Assembly: GCA_002900995.3 (NCBI GenBank)
Contig: CM035308.1
Coordinates: 2,604,001 to 2,668,000 of the forward strand
DNA: 64,000 nt
From: Ganoderma boninense
Lineage: Eukaryota; Basidiomycota; Agaricomycetes; Polyporales; Polyporaceae
Reading direction: 5' to 3'
How positions within the stretch are numbered: the stretch's first letter is position 1; the number at the start of each line of letters is the position of its first letter. Below are positions 53,742 to 63,560 of the stretch, piece after piece. Position numbers and translations under genes: made by a program. The notes under the pieces are model-generated. The model was given only the letters and a program-made list of their open reading frames with translations, did not search any database and had not been told where the DNA came from.

Positions 53742-55606
53742 ATGACACGCGCTGAGACGGAGCTCATACAGATGACGAAGGAACGTTGTGAGAACGCGAG
53801 GACTCGGACCCCGTGGCGCCACCGGCAGAAGGGTCAGTTTAAGCTCACGAACATCCAGAAGGCTCAATGCAAGATTGCAAACCTCGACCGCAAGGAGACC
53901 CTCAACCAGCTGCTCCAGGACGCCCGCGACAAGGTGATGGACCTGGCCAGCGAGATGCAAAAGCACTTTCCCCGTCACACGGATAAGTACTACTTCCATC
54001 TCATCATGCAAGAGTCCTGCCTCCACGCGAAGTCGCACAGCCCGAGCCGATGGAACACTTTTCTTAGCCAGGAGATGGAACGTCGTAATGCTGGTGAGTC
54101 ATGGCTTTTTGTTTTATTTTGGGCAGCTCGCACTAACGCATCCATTTTGTAGACGTCACGGTTGGACGCAAGAACGTCTCCCAGGACGCTGCCAGCCAGG
54201 ACATTGCGGCGATGTGGCGCTCTATGACGAAGGAAGAGCAGGTTGCCGCCACGGAGGACCGCATGCAGTTGATCGCCGACCGTCGCCTCGTTCGGACGCG
54301 CAAAATCCCGACCACGCCCATCCAGATTTTCCATGACACCCGCGCGACGACCCAGAGGATCGAAAACGAGGTACGTCTTCGAATTATCAAAACCTTCTTC
54401 TGCTTGTTACTGACTTAACGCAGCTCAAGGCCCTCAACACTCGCACTGGGCGCAACGCCCTCCTCATTATGACCAGTCCGAATGCGACGGACTACGGCCA
54501 GCCCTACGTCTTTTACACCAGCCAGCGGATCGTCGACTTCACCATGCTCACCATGAGGTCGACGTTGCCCGAGTTCGCCATGAAGATGGAAGGTTATATT
54601 TTGTCGTGTGTTCAAGGTATTGTAATGTTCATTGTTCGTACGATTTCGCACCTAACTTACGGTTTGAAAGGTCTGAAACAGAGTTACCGGGAGACTATCC
54701 TTACGTTGAAGCACGAGGCTTCGCGGCTAATCAATGAAAAACTTCGTAAGTATTCAGCGTTTCTAGCCAGTTGCCCTGAGTACTTATACAACCACCCTAG
54801 GGGAGGTCAGCGGTGGCGTGTTGACGAAGGTTATGTACAAGAACTTCGACACCCATATCACCAAGAACGCGGGAATCACCGTGGAACGGTGGCCTCTTCC
54901 CACCTTCCGTGCCCCTGGCGACATCTCTTCCAGCGTGGAGCTTCAGACCCTTATAGACGCGTGGACCACCGGTGCTACGTACTTTCGTGTGATAGGGGAG
55001 GAGGAGTTGAGGGAATGGCGGTGCCAGCGGCGTAGTCTCCAGCCTTTGAATGTCGGGGATGGCGATGATGCTTCGATGGGCCAGCTTGTGACTTCTGGTA
55101 TTGATGCGTTGGAGTCTTCACCGTCTCCCGCCCCGGCTTCCCCTGCGTCTTCTGCCACGCACCCCATGCCGGCATCCACGCCTGGGACAACTCCTCCCTT
55201 ATTGCCATCGCCATCGCTCACCGAGTCCCCTGAGTGCGCGACCACGATCGCGTCCCTTGGCGTCTTTGGGTTGCGTGCGCCTGCCGCATCGTCGGCGCCT
55301 TTGCTTGTCGCTGTTTCCTCCCCTGCGTTGTCGCCGCCTGCTCTCCCGGACACCATCTCCCCCGCCGCTGGTGTACCTACCAGCAAGATGCACACCCGGT
55401 TCATCAACGTCGACGTAGTGACGGGGCCCGATGGCAAACCACTCGGCGTTATGTCACGGCCACGCAAGACCCGGTCTGACAAGGGTAAACGTAAGTCGAA
55501 GCCAGCGGGAGACGCGTCGACGACAACGCAGTCGAAGCCAGCGGGAGACGCGTCGACGACAACGCAGTCGAAGTCGCACAAGAAGTCCAAGGTGCAGGCG
55601 GTGTAA
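53742..55606 (+). CDS. KDZ passenger gene 2, HMG-box-like DNA-binding candidate
   Basis: Five exons (53742-54093, 54153-54370, 54424-54616, 54671-54745, 54801-55606) join in phase to 547 residues. The N-terminal part carries SRWNTFLSQEMERRNA, then VSQDAASQDIAAMWRSMTKE and EQVAATEDRMQLI, a spacing like an HMG box (basic first helix, Trp in the W-R-x-M helix). The middle is a helical/beta domain (TGRNALLIMTSPNATDYGQP, YTSQRIVDFTMLTMRSTLPE, TLKHEASRLINEKL). The C-terminal 170 residues are Ser/Pro/Ala-rich, ending in two copies of SKPAGDASTTTQ and a basic end. Apparently intact. The HMG-box call is by pattern only; similar proteins accompany Agaricomycete transposons. Likely role: DNA binding for the transposon, inferred. 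Confidence 0.7.
55496..55567 (+). repeat. 36-bp tandem repeat in KDZ passenger gene 2
   Basis: Two identical units encoding SKPAGDASTTTQ. Confidence 0.8.
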
Positions 55607-56594
55607 GGGGTTATAAGTTACCCCTGGCAGGCGCTCCCGAGCCTCCGGGTCATGCGATTGGTAGTCTTGCGTTGATCAGTTTTATGTTGTTCCCTCATCT
55701 ATGCTCTCATGGTGATATGTTCCTGGTGTCCTTATGTCATGTAAACATTGCGTAGTCATCTCTAATTGATATTGCGTTTTGAACGCCATGCTTCGGTCTT
55801 GTGTGTGATTGGCGTGTGATTGGCTAGTGTCTAATGGGTTGACATTGCAAATGAAATCAGGTCCAGGGCGTCCCTGGTGATATGATGTTGGTTGGCATGC
55901 CTGCCACCTGACATGTGGGAGACAATGGAACACGCGCTGTGGTTGGTCACATAGAGGATGGGGTAGGAGATGAACTCAGAGTGCTTCTTGACAATCTCCT
56001 TGATGCACTTCTCCTCAAGGTACGCAGTTCAAGATAGAGGCGAATCACAGTACCACAGCCGAGAGAAGGTTGGGTGGGGGGGGGTCCCCCCCTCCCCCCT
56101 CCCATGTGCTGTTCTCGCATGGGCAAATCCATATGGCACAACACCAGACTTGACCCGAGAACAAGCGCTAATTGCGACGAGATATGTGCACATGAGATCA
56201 GCGCACTTTCGCCTGCGCACTTGGCTCTGGAGGACGCCATTGAAGAGATTTACTGAGCGCGCGGCTGCGACACGACCTATGTGCTCCACGAAGATGATCG
56301 CGCGACAGAGGGCAGGTCGATACAAGTGACGCGTTGAGGCGCGACATAATCTGCCCAATGCCTGGTGCTCGCGTGATCGATGTGGACAGCTTGATGGAAG
56401 TAGCGCACTCGAGCGCGATGCAACACGATAGCCTACTTGACGCCACAGGACATGCTAGGGAGGTAGACGGGCTGATACGCAACGCGCACGCGCGGGCGAT
56501 GCGAGTCACATACTGATCACGTGAAGGAGATGCGCAGCTTGGTGCGAGGCGAAGAAGGCGCCCCCCGCAGTGTACGCACTCACCGTGTCATCCT
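55607..56594. other. non-coding right interior of the KDZ transposon
   Basis: No supported gene. Contains a G-run/C-run inverted repeat (about 56073-56104: GGGTGGGGGGGGGTCCCCCC) mirroring the one after the left end. Confidence 0.5.
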
Positions 56595-57393
56595 CTACTC
56601 AACGCCCGGTTGTGATGCGACATTCGGTGCACTGCTCCGGGTTGTGTGCGCCAAGTTATCGGAGATCTTGCGTTGTGGGTCCTTCGCTTGAAAGGCTGGG
56701 CTACTGAACACTTCGGCAATATGGCGTGGCTCCACGCTTTGTACAGGCGGGGAGCGACGGCCGGCTACAACCAGGCGGTCTGGGTGAGCCCGATGACCGT
56801 GGAACGGCGAACACAGTGCCTGGGGAAGCGAGAGCTGTGGGGGCAACGGTTACCGAGGGCGATTGATCACTACTCAACGCCCGCCTCTCAAGGCCAAGCG
56901 CCGGATGATGTGGGGGCGGATCCCCCATCCTGTGGGTGGGGGTAAGTTCGCACTCGGACGGCTAAGCAGAGGTCACCTTGAGATTGTAAATCGAATTCTA
57001 AGTACAATAGACCAAAGAACGAAAGGAAACGGCCCAAGACAAGGGGAGGGGGAGGAGAGAGTATTGCTCGCTGTCGCTGACAGCGAGCAGGCATGCGTTG
57101 GTGACGTGGGAAGGGGACCACAGCGCCCAGGAAGGCGGGAGGAAGCACTTGCCGCCGGGCGGTTGATGGCGCGGCATTGATATCTCTTATCAGTATGCCA
57201 CGCTTATCTCATCTATCTCCCGGAAAGGGACTCTGGCTGGGGACACTGGATACTACTTGTTCAGGAAGGTGGGCAGGGGCTATTGGCAGGGATACTGCCA
57301 GTGTGCGGGAAAACGCGGATCGGAGCTACTTAGCCTGCCTAACAACACCCGTTAGGCAGGCTTATTAGTTAGGTAATCAGTGATGTTCTGGTG
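56595..57393 (-). repeat. right 799-bp terminal inverted repeat of the KDZ transposon
   Basis: Reverse-complement copy of 29534-30332; high identity suggests recent transposition or conversion. Confidence 0.92.
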
Positions 57394-57401
57394 GTTCTGA
57401 C
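57394..57401 (+). repeat. target-site duplication of the KDZ transposon (right copy)
   Basis: GTTCTGAC, identical to 29526-29533. Confidence 0.9.
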
Positions 57402-58250
57402 AATGCTTGAAAATTGCCTTGAATCTTCTGCAAGTCTTGTTGCGGCGCGCGTTCCAATCGATCCTGCTCGACGATGGCGTGAAACAAGCCCGGAATCGAA
57501 AAGAGTTGAACCACCGTGTCTAGCATCATTAGACGTTGGCCGCTGTTCTCGAGCTTGTCTCTCTTCCGAAAGGCGGGCACCATGGCCTTGATGACAGCAT
57601 GTCCCCTTATGACATCATGATCAAGGGTACCATCTTGCCGTCGAAGCCCTCGAAGCTGTTCTGGCATCGCGCTGGGGTAGTAGGCCCAGTACTTGGCCCA
57701 CTCTTCTGGAGGATCGTGGTGCGATGGTTGCTTCATTTTGACTTGGGACGGTCTCGACGACGTGCCTGGAACAGGCCGTGGCTCTTGCCTCGCGGGTTTC
57801 CTCCACGACGAATTGAGGATCTTCAACGAATTAATGGTCTGCAAGGCCATGTCCTTGCCGTACTGATTGAGAAGATCCTTGATACGTTCCTGAGCACCCT
57901 CGCCTTGATCCCGGGCTTCCTTCATGAAGCCGTACGTGTCCGTGTCCGTTCGCGGTATGAAGTAGAACCACCGGTCGCATTTGTTCATGCTCGACGGTTC
58001 AGGTCGCTTCACCGTTCCCGGCCATTCGTTCGGCATGTAGTGCTGGAGCTTGGTGCCGTCTCGCGTCGTGAATTCTCGAACTTCAGTCAATGACGACCTG
58101 TTCGGGATCACGGCCGTCCCTGCGCGATGATCTGCATGATCACGCTGCACAGAGGGACCGGGTTCTGCGTTCGGAACCTCGCCCCATGTTGGCCTCCCGT
58201 CTGGTTCTTGTGAACGGGCGTTTGGGTCGTACCACGACGGCCCCGGAACC

Positions 58251-59556
58251 CACATCTGGTTTCCACTGTTGTATTACAATACCCCATTACTGTGGTGCAA
58301 ACTCTATGCCTATGATGGCCATATTGTATTTTGTTATGCCGGTGGCCCATTGTTGTTTGTTACAACCAGGGCCAGTTGTTGTTTGATCTGGGAGCACTGA
58401 TAACTGATTAGGGAGGTAATCTAATCCTAGATAAGGACGACTTTTTGATCTCCTGGCTTATCAGTAATCTCTGTTACTGATCTAATCTGCAATCCGCTTT
58501 AGGGCGCTTTTTTGATCTTTTGGCTAATCAAGCTGTGCTGGGTTGATCTAATCTAATGCACCTTTGATCAGGTCGATCTAATGGGCGCTTTTGGGCGCTT
58601 TTTTGATGATCTGGCTTCCTCAAATGGCAATTGGGGGCTGGGGGCAGGTGGAGCACCAGGATGGGGTACCTCCTAGGTCCATTGTGGGCCCAATACTATA
58701 GCTATTGACTTGATTCTTTTTGCAGCATGTACATATAGATAGGGAGCATCCAGTCGACCAAACAGCGAAGCAATACACCTACTACAGCTGTTTATATAGC
58801 CCATACAGTGGTGGGAGGAGAAGGTGCTGTATCTTGGGCATTTCTTGGGCATTCCCCTTCGTTGTTTTTGCATATAGTAGGCATTAGTAGTGGTATATTG
58901 GGTACATGGTTTGTTTGGGGCAGCAGTGCCTAGTACTATTTATGGGGAGCCTGCACTATTCAGCCCCTAGGCACTTTGCAGGCCAATATCTTGGGGGCCA
59001 GTGGTGCTATGACCAAGCCCTTAGTACCGTTGGAAAGGCGTGATTTAGGGCTTTCTAATGGTATATTATACACCTCAATCCATGCACTTTCACTGACCCC
59101 CTCCTCCCCCTCCCCCCACATTGATCCCCTTATACCACAGCCCCCGTGGTCGGATTGCCTTGAAACTTTATAGACATGTTAAACTATATGCCTGGCATAT
59201 ATGTACCAACTTTCAGCCTATGAATCGCCCTACTCCTTCCGATATTCTATTTCTACCATAGCACAATACCTGGATACTGTTTCCCCTATAGCTCTCTACC
59301 ACCTTCATCAAATGCCAGGATCTCTTTTGTTCTATATTTGTGTACTATGCCACTATCCAGACCGCCCATTACATCTCTTATCAGAGGATGGGGTCCCTTA
59401 TGCTATTCTTATCAGTGTTTGCACACTAATACCCCTACTGTATTGGATCAGGGAAATACCATACAGATCAGATACCACCATTGGATAGAGGTATATTACC
59501 GCTTTCCAACACATTTTAGATCATGTGAATTGGCCTAGAATTGAAGGAGATATGGG
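58251..59556 (+). repeat. left arm of foldback element 2
   Basis: Inverted copy of 59578-60885. Contains CTAATC and GCGCTTTTTTGAT repeats near 58420-58610. Confidence 0.9.
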
Positions 59557-59577
59557 TACCCTCCAACCACTCCTCCC

Positions 59578-60885
59578 CCCATATCTCCTTCAATTCTAGG
59601 CCAATTCACATGATCTAAAATGTGTTGGAAAGCGGTAATATACCTCTATCCAATGGTGGTATCTGATCTGTATGGTATTTCCCTGATTCAATACAGTAGG
59701 GGTATTAGTGTGCAAACACTGATAAGAATAGCATAAGGGACCCCATCCTCTGATAAGAGATGTAATGGGCGGTCTGGATAGTGGCATAGTACACAAATAT
59801 AGAACAAAAGAGATCCTGGCATTTGATGAAGGTGGTAGAGAGCTATAGGGGAAACAGTATCCAGGTATTGTGCTATGGTAGAAATAGAATATCGGAAGGA
59901 GTAGGGCGATTCATAGGCTGAAAGTTGGTACATATATGCCAGGCATATAGTTTAACATGTCTATAAAGTTTCAAGGCAATCCGACCACGGGGGGCTGTGG
60001 TATAAGGGGATCAATGTGGGGGGAGGGGGAGGAGGGGGTCAGTGAAAGTGCATGGATTGAGGTGTATAATATACCATTAGAAAGCCCTAAATCACGCCTT
60101 TCCAACGGTACTAAGGGCTTGGTCATAGCACCACTGGCCCCCAAGATATTGGCCTGCAAAGTGCCTAGGGGCTGAATAGTGCAGGCTCCCCATAAATAGT
60201 ACTAGGCACTGCTGCCCCAAACAAACCATGTACCCAATATACCACTACTAATGCCTACTATATGCAAAAACAACGAAGGGGAATGCCCAAGAAATGCCCA
60301 AGATACAGCACCTTCTCCTCCCCACCACTGTATGGGCTATATAAACAGCTGTAGTAGGTGTATTGCTTCGCTGTTTGGTCGACTGGATGCTCCCTATCTA
60401 TATGTACATGCTGCAAAAAGAATCAAGTCAATAGCTATAGTATTGGGCCCACAATGGACCTAGGAGGTACCCCATCCTGGTGCTCCACCTGCCCCCAGCC
60501 CCCAATTGCCATTTGAGGAAGCCAGATCATCAAAAAAGCGCCCAAAAGCGCCCATTAGATCGACCTGATCAAAGGTGCATTAGATTAGATCAACCCAGCA
60601 CAGCTTGATTAGCCAAAAGATCAAAAAAGCGCCCTAAAGCGGATTGCAGATTAGATCAGTAACAGAGATTACTGATAAGCCAGGAGATCAAAAAGTCGTC
60701 CTTATCTAGGATTAGATTACCTCCCTAATCAGTTATCAGTGCTCCCAGATCAAACAACAACTGGCCCTGGTTGTAACAAACAACAATGGGCCACCGGCAT
60801 AACAAAATACAATATGGCCATCATAGGCATAGAGTTTGCACCACAGTAATGGGGTATTGTAATACAACAGTGGAAACCAGATGTG
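59578..60885 (-). repeat. right arm of foldback element 2
   Basis: Inverted copy of 58251-59556. Confidence 0.9.
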
Positions 60886-61893
60886 CGGAACCACGGGCTG
60901 TCTCAGCCGTTCCTCTCGTTCCCTCTTCGCTGCGCGACACACCGCTCTTTCGCCTTGTTTGGCCCGAAGAGCTGCCGCTCCCGTCCCATCCGGTGGTAGG
61001 TCATCCGATTCCTCACCGGAATCGTACGCGATGTTCATCGGGTGGACGAACCCAGGGGGGTAATGCTGGATCGACGATCCGCCCCCGTCCATTGGGTCGT
61101 CCTGCTCGACGAACGTCGTCTTGGTTTGAGGTGGTTCTCCAACCGGTGCCTTCCACTCTTGGTAGGGAGTTGGCGTTGGGGGTGGCGCGGCCGGAAGGCG
61201 AACAACGACGTTTGATGCTCCCGGTCGCACCGCCGTCGATGATGACGGTGGCCCCATACTTGCTGATGTTTGCAGACTTGGGGCATCGACATGATGCCCA
61301 TACGTCTGTGCCGGTGTTGACGCGGCGCGATGCCCTGATGCTATGTATTCCTCGCGCGGCTGCCGCGCGGGTCTCGCTGCTAGGTAGCCCATTCCCCCGT
61401 ACGGAGGCGTCCTCCATCGAGGCGGGTATGGTTCGCCGCCACGTTGGCGGGGCGACCTCGATCGTTCTCGTTGTCGACCTCGGTCGCGGTCTTCGCGAGA
61501 CCTTCTTCGCTCTTCGTCCAACCGCTGTTGAACATTATTGCGTTCGTTCCTGTATCGATCTTTGTCCTCCTGCGCCCTTGTTAGTGCGGTCTTGTACTTG
61601 TCGTTCTTCCATTCGAGCAATTGAATCTTCTTCTCGAACTCTGCGACTTGACTCCTCGCCGCATCGCGTTCGTTCCGATATCGAACGATTTCCGACTTGA
61701 GTTTGAGTTCCTTCTCGCTAACCCTTCCTCCCTCTCCCAGCGCCATCACCGTCCATCCTGTTCCTCTCATGAAGTCCACCAAATTCTTCTGGTACGCAGC
61801 TTGTCCTTTCGAGTGTTCTTCAACGAACTGCATCAGCAAAATGCGCACCTTGTTGTCGTAAGCGACCACTGCAGACGATGGTGATAGCCACAC

Positions 61894-63069
61894 GTATTAG
61901 TGACTGGTTATGATCGCATATGATCGAAGGGCGTCTACCAGACACGGTACGATGACTTATGACCGTCATCGACCAGTTCATGTGGGACGGATGATCTTGT
62001 GCGATCATTCAATATCATACCCCTTCCCGAATGCCGTGTCTCTGGGGAGGTCTGTATATTGTGGTCCATGGGGTTGTTGAGTCCGGGAGGACGACGGACT
62101 CATCGACAACGCTCGTCATGTCGGCTCACGCCTGCTCAGCTTGCTGCTTCACCTCTCTGAGTCGCGACACTTGGGATATCGCGCTTATCACGGGACGGGT
62201 GCCTGTGCCGTTGGTGGCGCCGACTTGTTCCGGCATTGCACCGCACGATAAAAATCCGCCCCGTTGCCGTCGTTCCCTACATCCCTGTCCTTCGTTCCTC
62301 CCTCATCGTCCCTGCGCCGAATGTTCAAGACCAGTCAAGGTTCCTGTGGTCTCCCTGGTTTGGGCCTCAAGGCCTCCAGTCTGCTACGAAACATCCTACT
62401 TCTTCTTCAGGCTGCTCCACGTCTACGTCGTGATACCGCTGCGCCATGCCCTTGTGTGCTACCCTGAGATGGGTCTTCCTGGGGCTACTCCTGCGGATCC
62501 TTTCGACGATCTCGTGCCTGTTCATCTGGGACCTCGCAGTGCTCTTCTGGTGGTGGTATCTGGAGCTACCTCGACGGACTCGAGTCGGTATCTCCTTCCC
62601 TTTCTGAGTCTATATCCGCTGTTGCCATCCGGTGTTCGTCCTTCCTCCAGTCTTCTCGCGCTCTCGTCTGGATCCCACCCCCCCGCGATCATCGTCTGGT
62701 ATGTTTTTCCCTTGCTGGTAGCGACCTATGCATGTACTTTGCGGCTTTGGGGGGAAGGGTGCCGTTTCGTTAACCTATGTGGCCCGTGTTGCATGTAGTA
62801 TCGTTAATATTGGTCATTCTGGGAATATATCTGTTTGGCACCTTCAACCTCGTCTGAACTCCTGTGATTTGTATTCGTGTACCAACAGTAGTCTTTATTG
62901 ATCTATCGGCGCCCAGACCTGATCATATGCGACCAGACAGTGCTGAGCATAAGATCATATATGATCATACGGCGCGGGCGCTCAGATCATTTGCGACCAC
63001 TCCGATCATAAGCTACCAGCTCTCGCGGGTCTTCTACCATTGAATAAAGGTCTGATCATGGGCTACTAT
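61894..63069. other. upstream region of the gag-like gene
   Basis: No convincing gene; the open frame 62031-62798 has unusual composition and no recognisable feature. A set of GATCAT-based repeats lies at 62921-63068 and similar TATGATCG palindromes at 61909-61925. No matching LTR was found. Confidence 0.4.
62921..63068 (+). repeat. four degenerate GATCAT repeats
   Basis: 15-bp units with consensus GATCATWWGCKACCA at 62921, 62985, 63004 and 63054, plus a GATCATATATGATC palindrome at 62953. Confidence 0.55.
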
Positions 63070-63528
63070 TGTTACGACTGGCTGTCGAGTAAGATCAGGG
63101 AGGAGGCTTACGAGACGAGCAAGGGCGTCGACGAGCACTTGTGCAGCGAGAGCGGAGCAGGGCTCGACAGTCAGGCTGGAGACAAGATGTATTGAGCGAG
63201 TAACTAACGAGCGAGAATACAGTGAGGCTTACCTGGAGACAAGAGGTCGAAACTGAGGTCTCCAGGTAGCAAAGTACAGGTCTTATATACATGTAGCGGA
63301 CAATGGGAACCGGGGACAATAGGTAACTATGGACACGGGAACCAGTGGAAGAACAATGGTATGTAGTACAATGACGACGGGAACAATGGGTGACAGGAGT
63401 TATTGTACTGCGAGAACAGGGGACGGGTTTGCTAAACAACGGAGGACAATAAGGACGACGCGGGAGGCAAACAGTCCGAAAAGGGAAAGAGAGACGCCGG
63501 GTAGGCGCCGAGCGTGCCGTTCATGACA
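63070..63528 (-). repeat. 3' LTR of the right-edge Ty3 copy
   Basis: Minus-strand ends TGTCATGAAC and AGTCGTAACA; clearly related to 38845-39314 with several substitutions and indels. Confidence 0.85.
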
Positions 63529-63560
63529 ATACCCCCCTCCTAAGGATCGTGTCCTCACGA

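Larger units (their letters stand above)
29534..57393 (+). mobile_element. complete KDZ-superfamily DNA transposon with two passenger genes
   Basis: 27,860 bp as found, about 11.05 kb without the LTR retrotransposon inserted in it. Both ends begin CACCAGAACATCAC in inverted orientation, the terminal inverted repeats are 799 bp each, and an exact 8-bp duplication flanks the element. Inside, all on the plus strand, are the KDZ transposase (30911-34649), passenger gene 1 (35117-53342, interrupted) and passenger gene 2 (53742-55606). Excision with one duplication copy restores the frame of the gag-like gene around it. Confidence 0.9.
58251..60885. mobile_element. non-autonomous foldback element 2
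   Basis: 2635 bp made of two near-perfect inverted arms (58251-59556 and 59578-60885) around only 21 bp. Both ends read CACATCTGGTTTCCACTG. It is flanked by the direct 7-bp duplication CGGAACC (58244-58250 and 60886-60892). It splits the gag-like gene; removal with one duplication copy restores its frame. No coding region; mirrored open frames only. Confidence 0.9.
29056..61893 (-). pseudogene. gag-like protein gene split by two transposons
   Basis: Three minus-strand segments (61893-60886, 58243-57394, 29525-29056) join in one frame to 775 residues if foldback element 2 and the KDZ transposon are each removed with one duplication copy; joints read PVV-PGPSWYDP and FQALSEHDFARW. The protein has an N-terminal coiled coil (about residues 50-130, SEKELKLKSEIVRYRNERD), an Arg/Ser-rich stretch (RQRERSRSPRQRG), a middle conserved block (CDRWFYFIPRTDTDTYGF, AKYWAYYPSAMPEQLRGL) and a Ser-rich basic tail ending SPTPSVG. 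No zinc knuckle or polymerase was seen. I do not recognise the family. The layout (coiled coil, helical core, basic tail, and a downstream purine tract plus LTR-like sequence at 28672-28879) suggests a Gag of a gag-only LTR element; this is inference. Start at 61893 is uncertain. Confidence 0.7.

Noticed and set aside
62031..62798. 255-codon open frame on the plus strand
   Set aside because: Composition is patchy (Cys/Pro/Ser/Leu clusters), with no motif, no splice-linked continuation and no family resemblance; probably a chance frame in GC-rich sequence.
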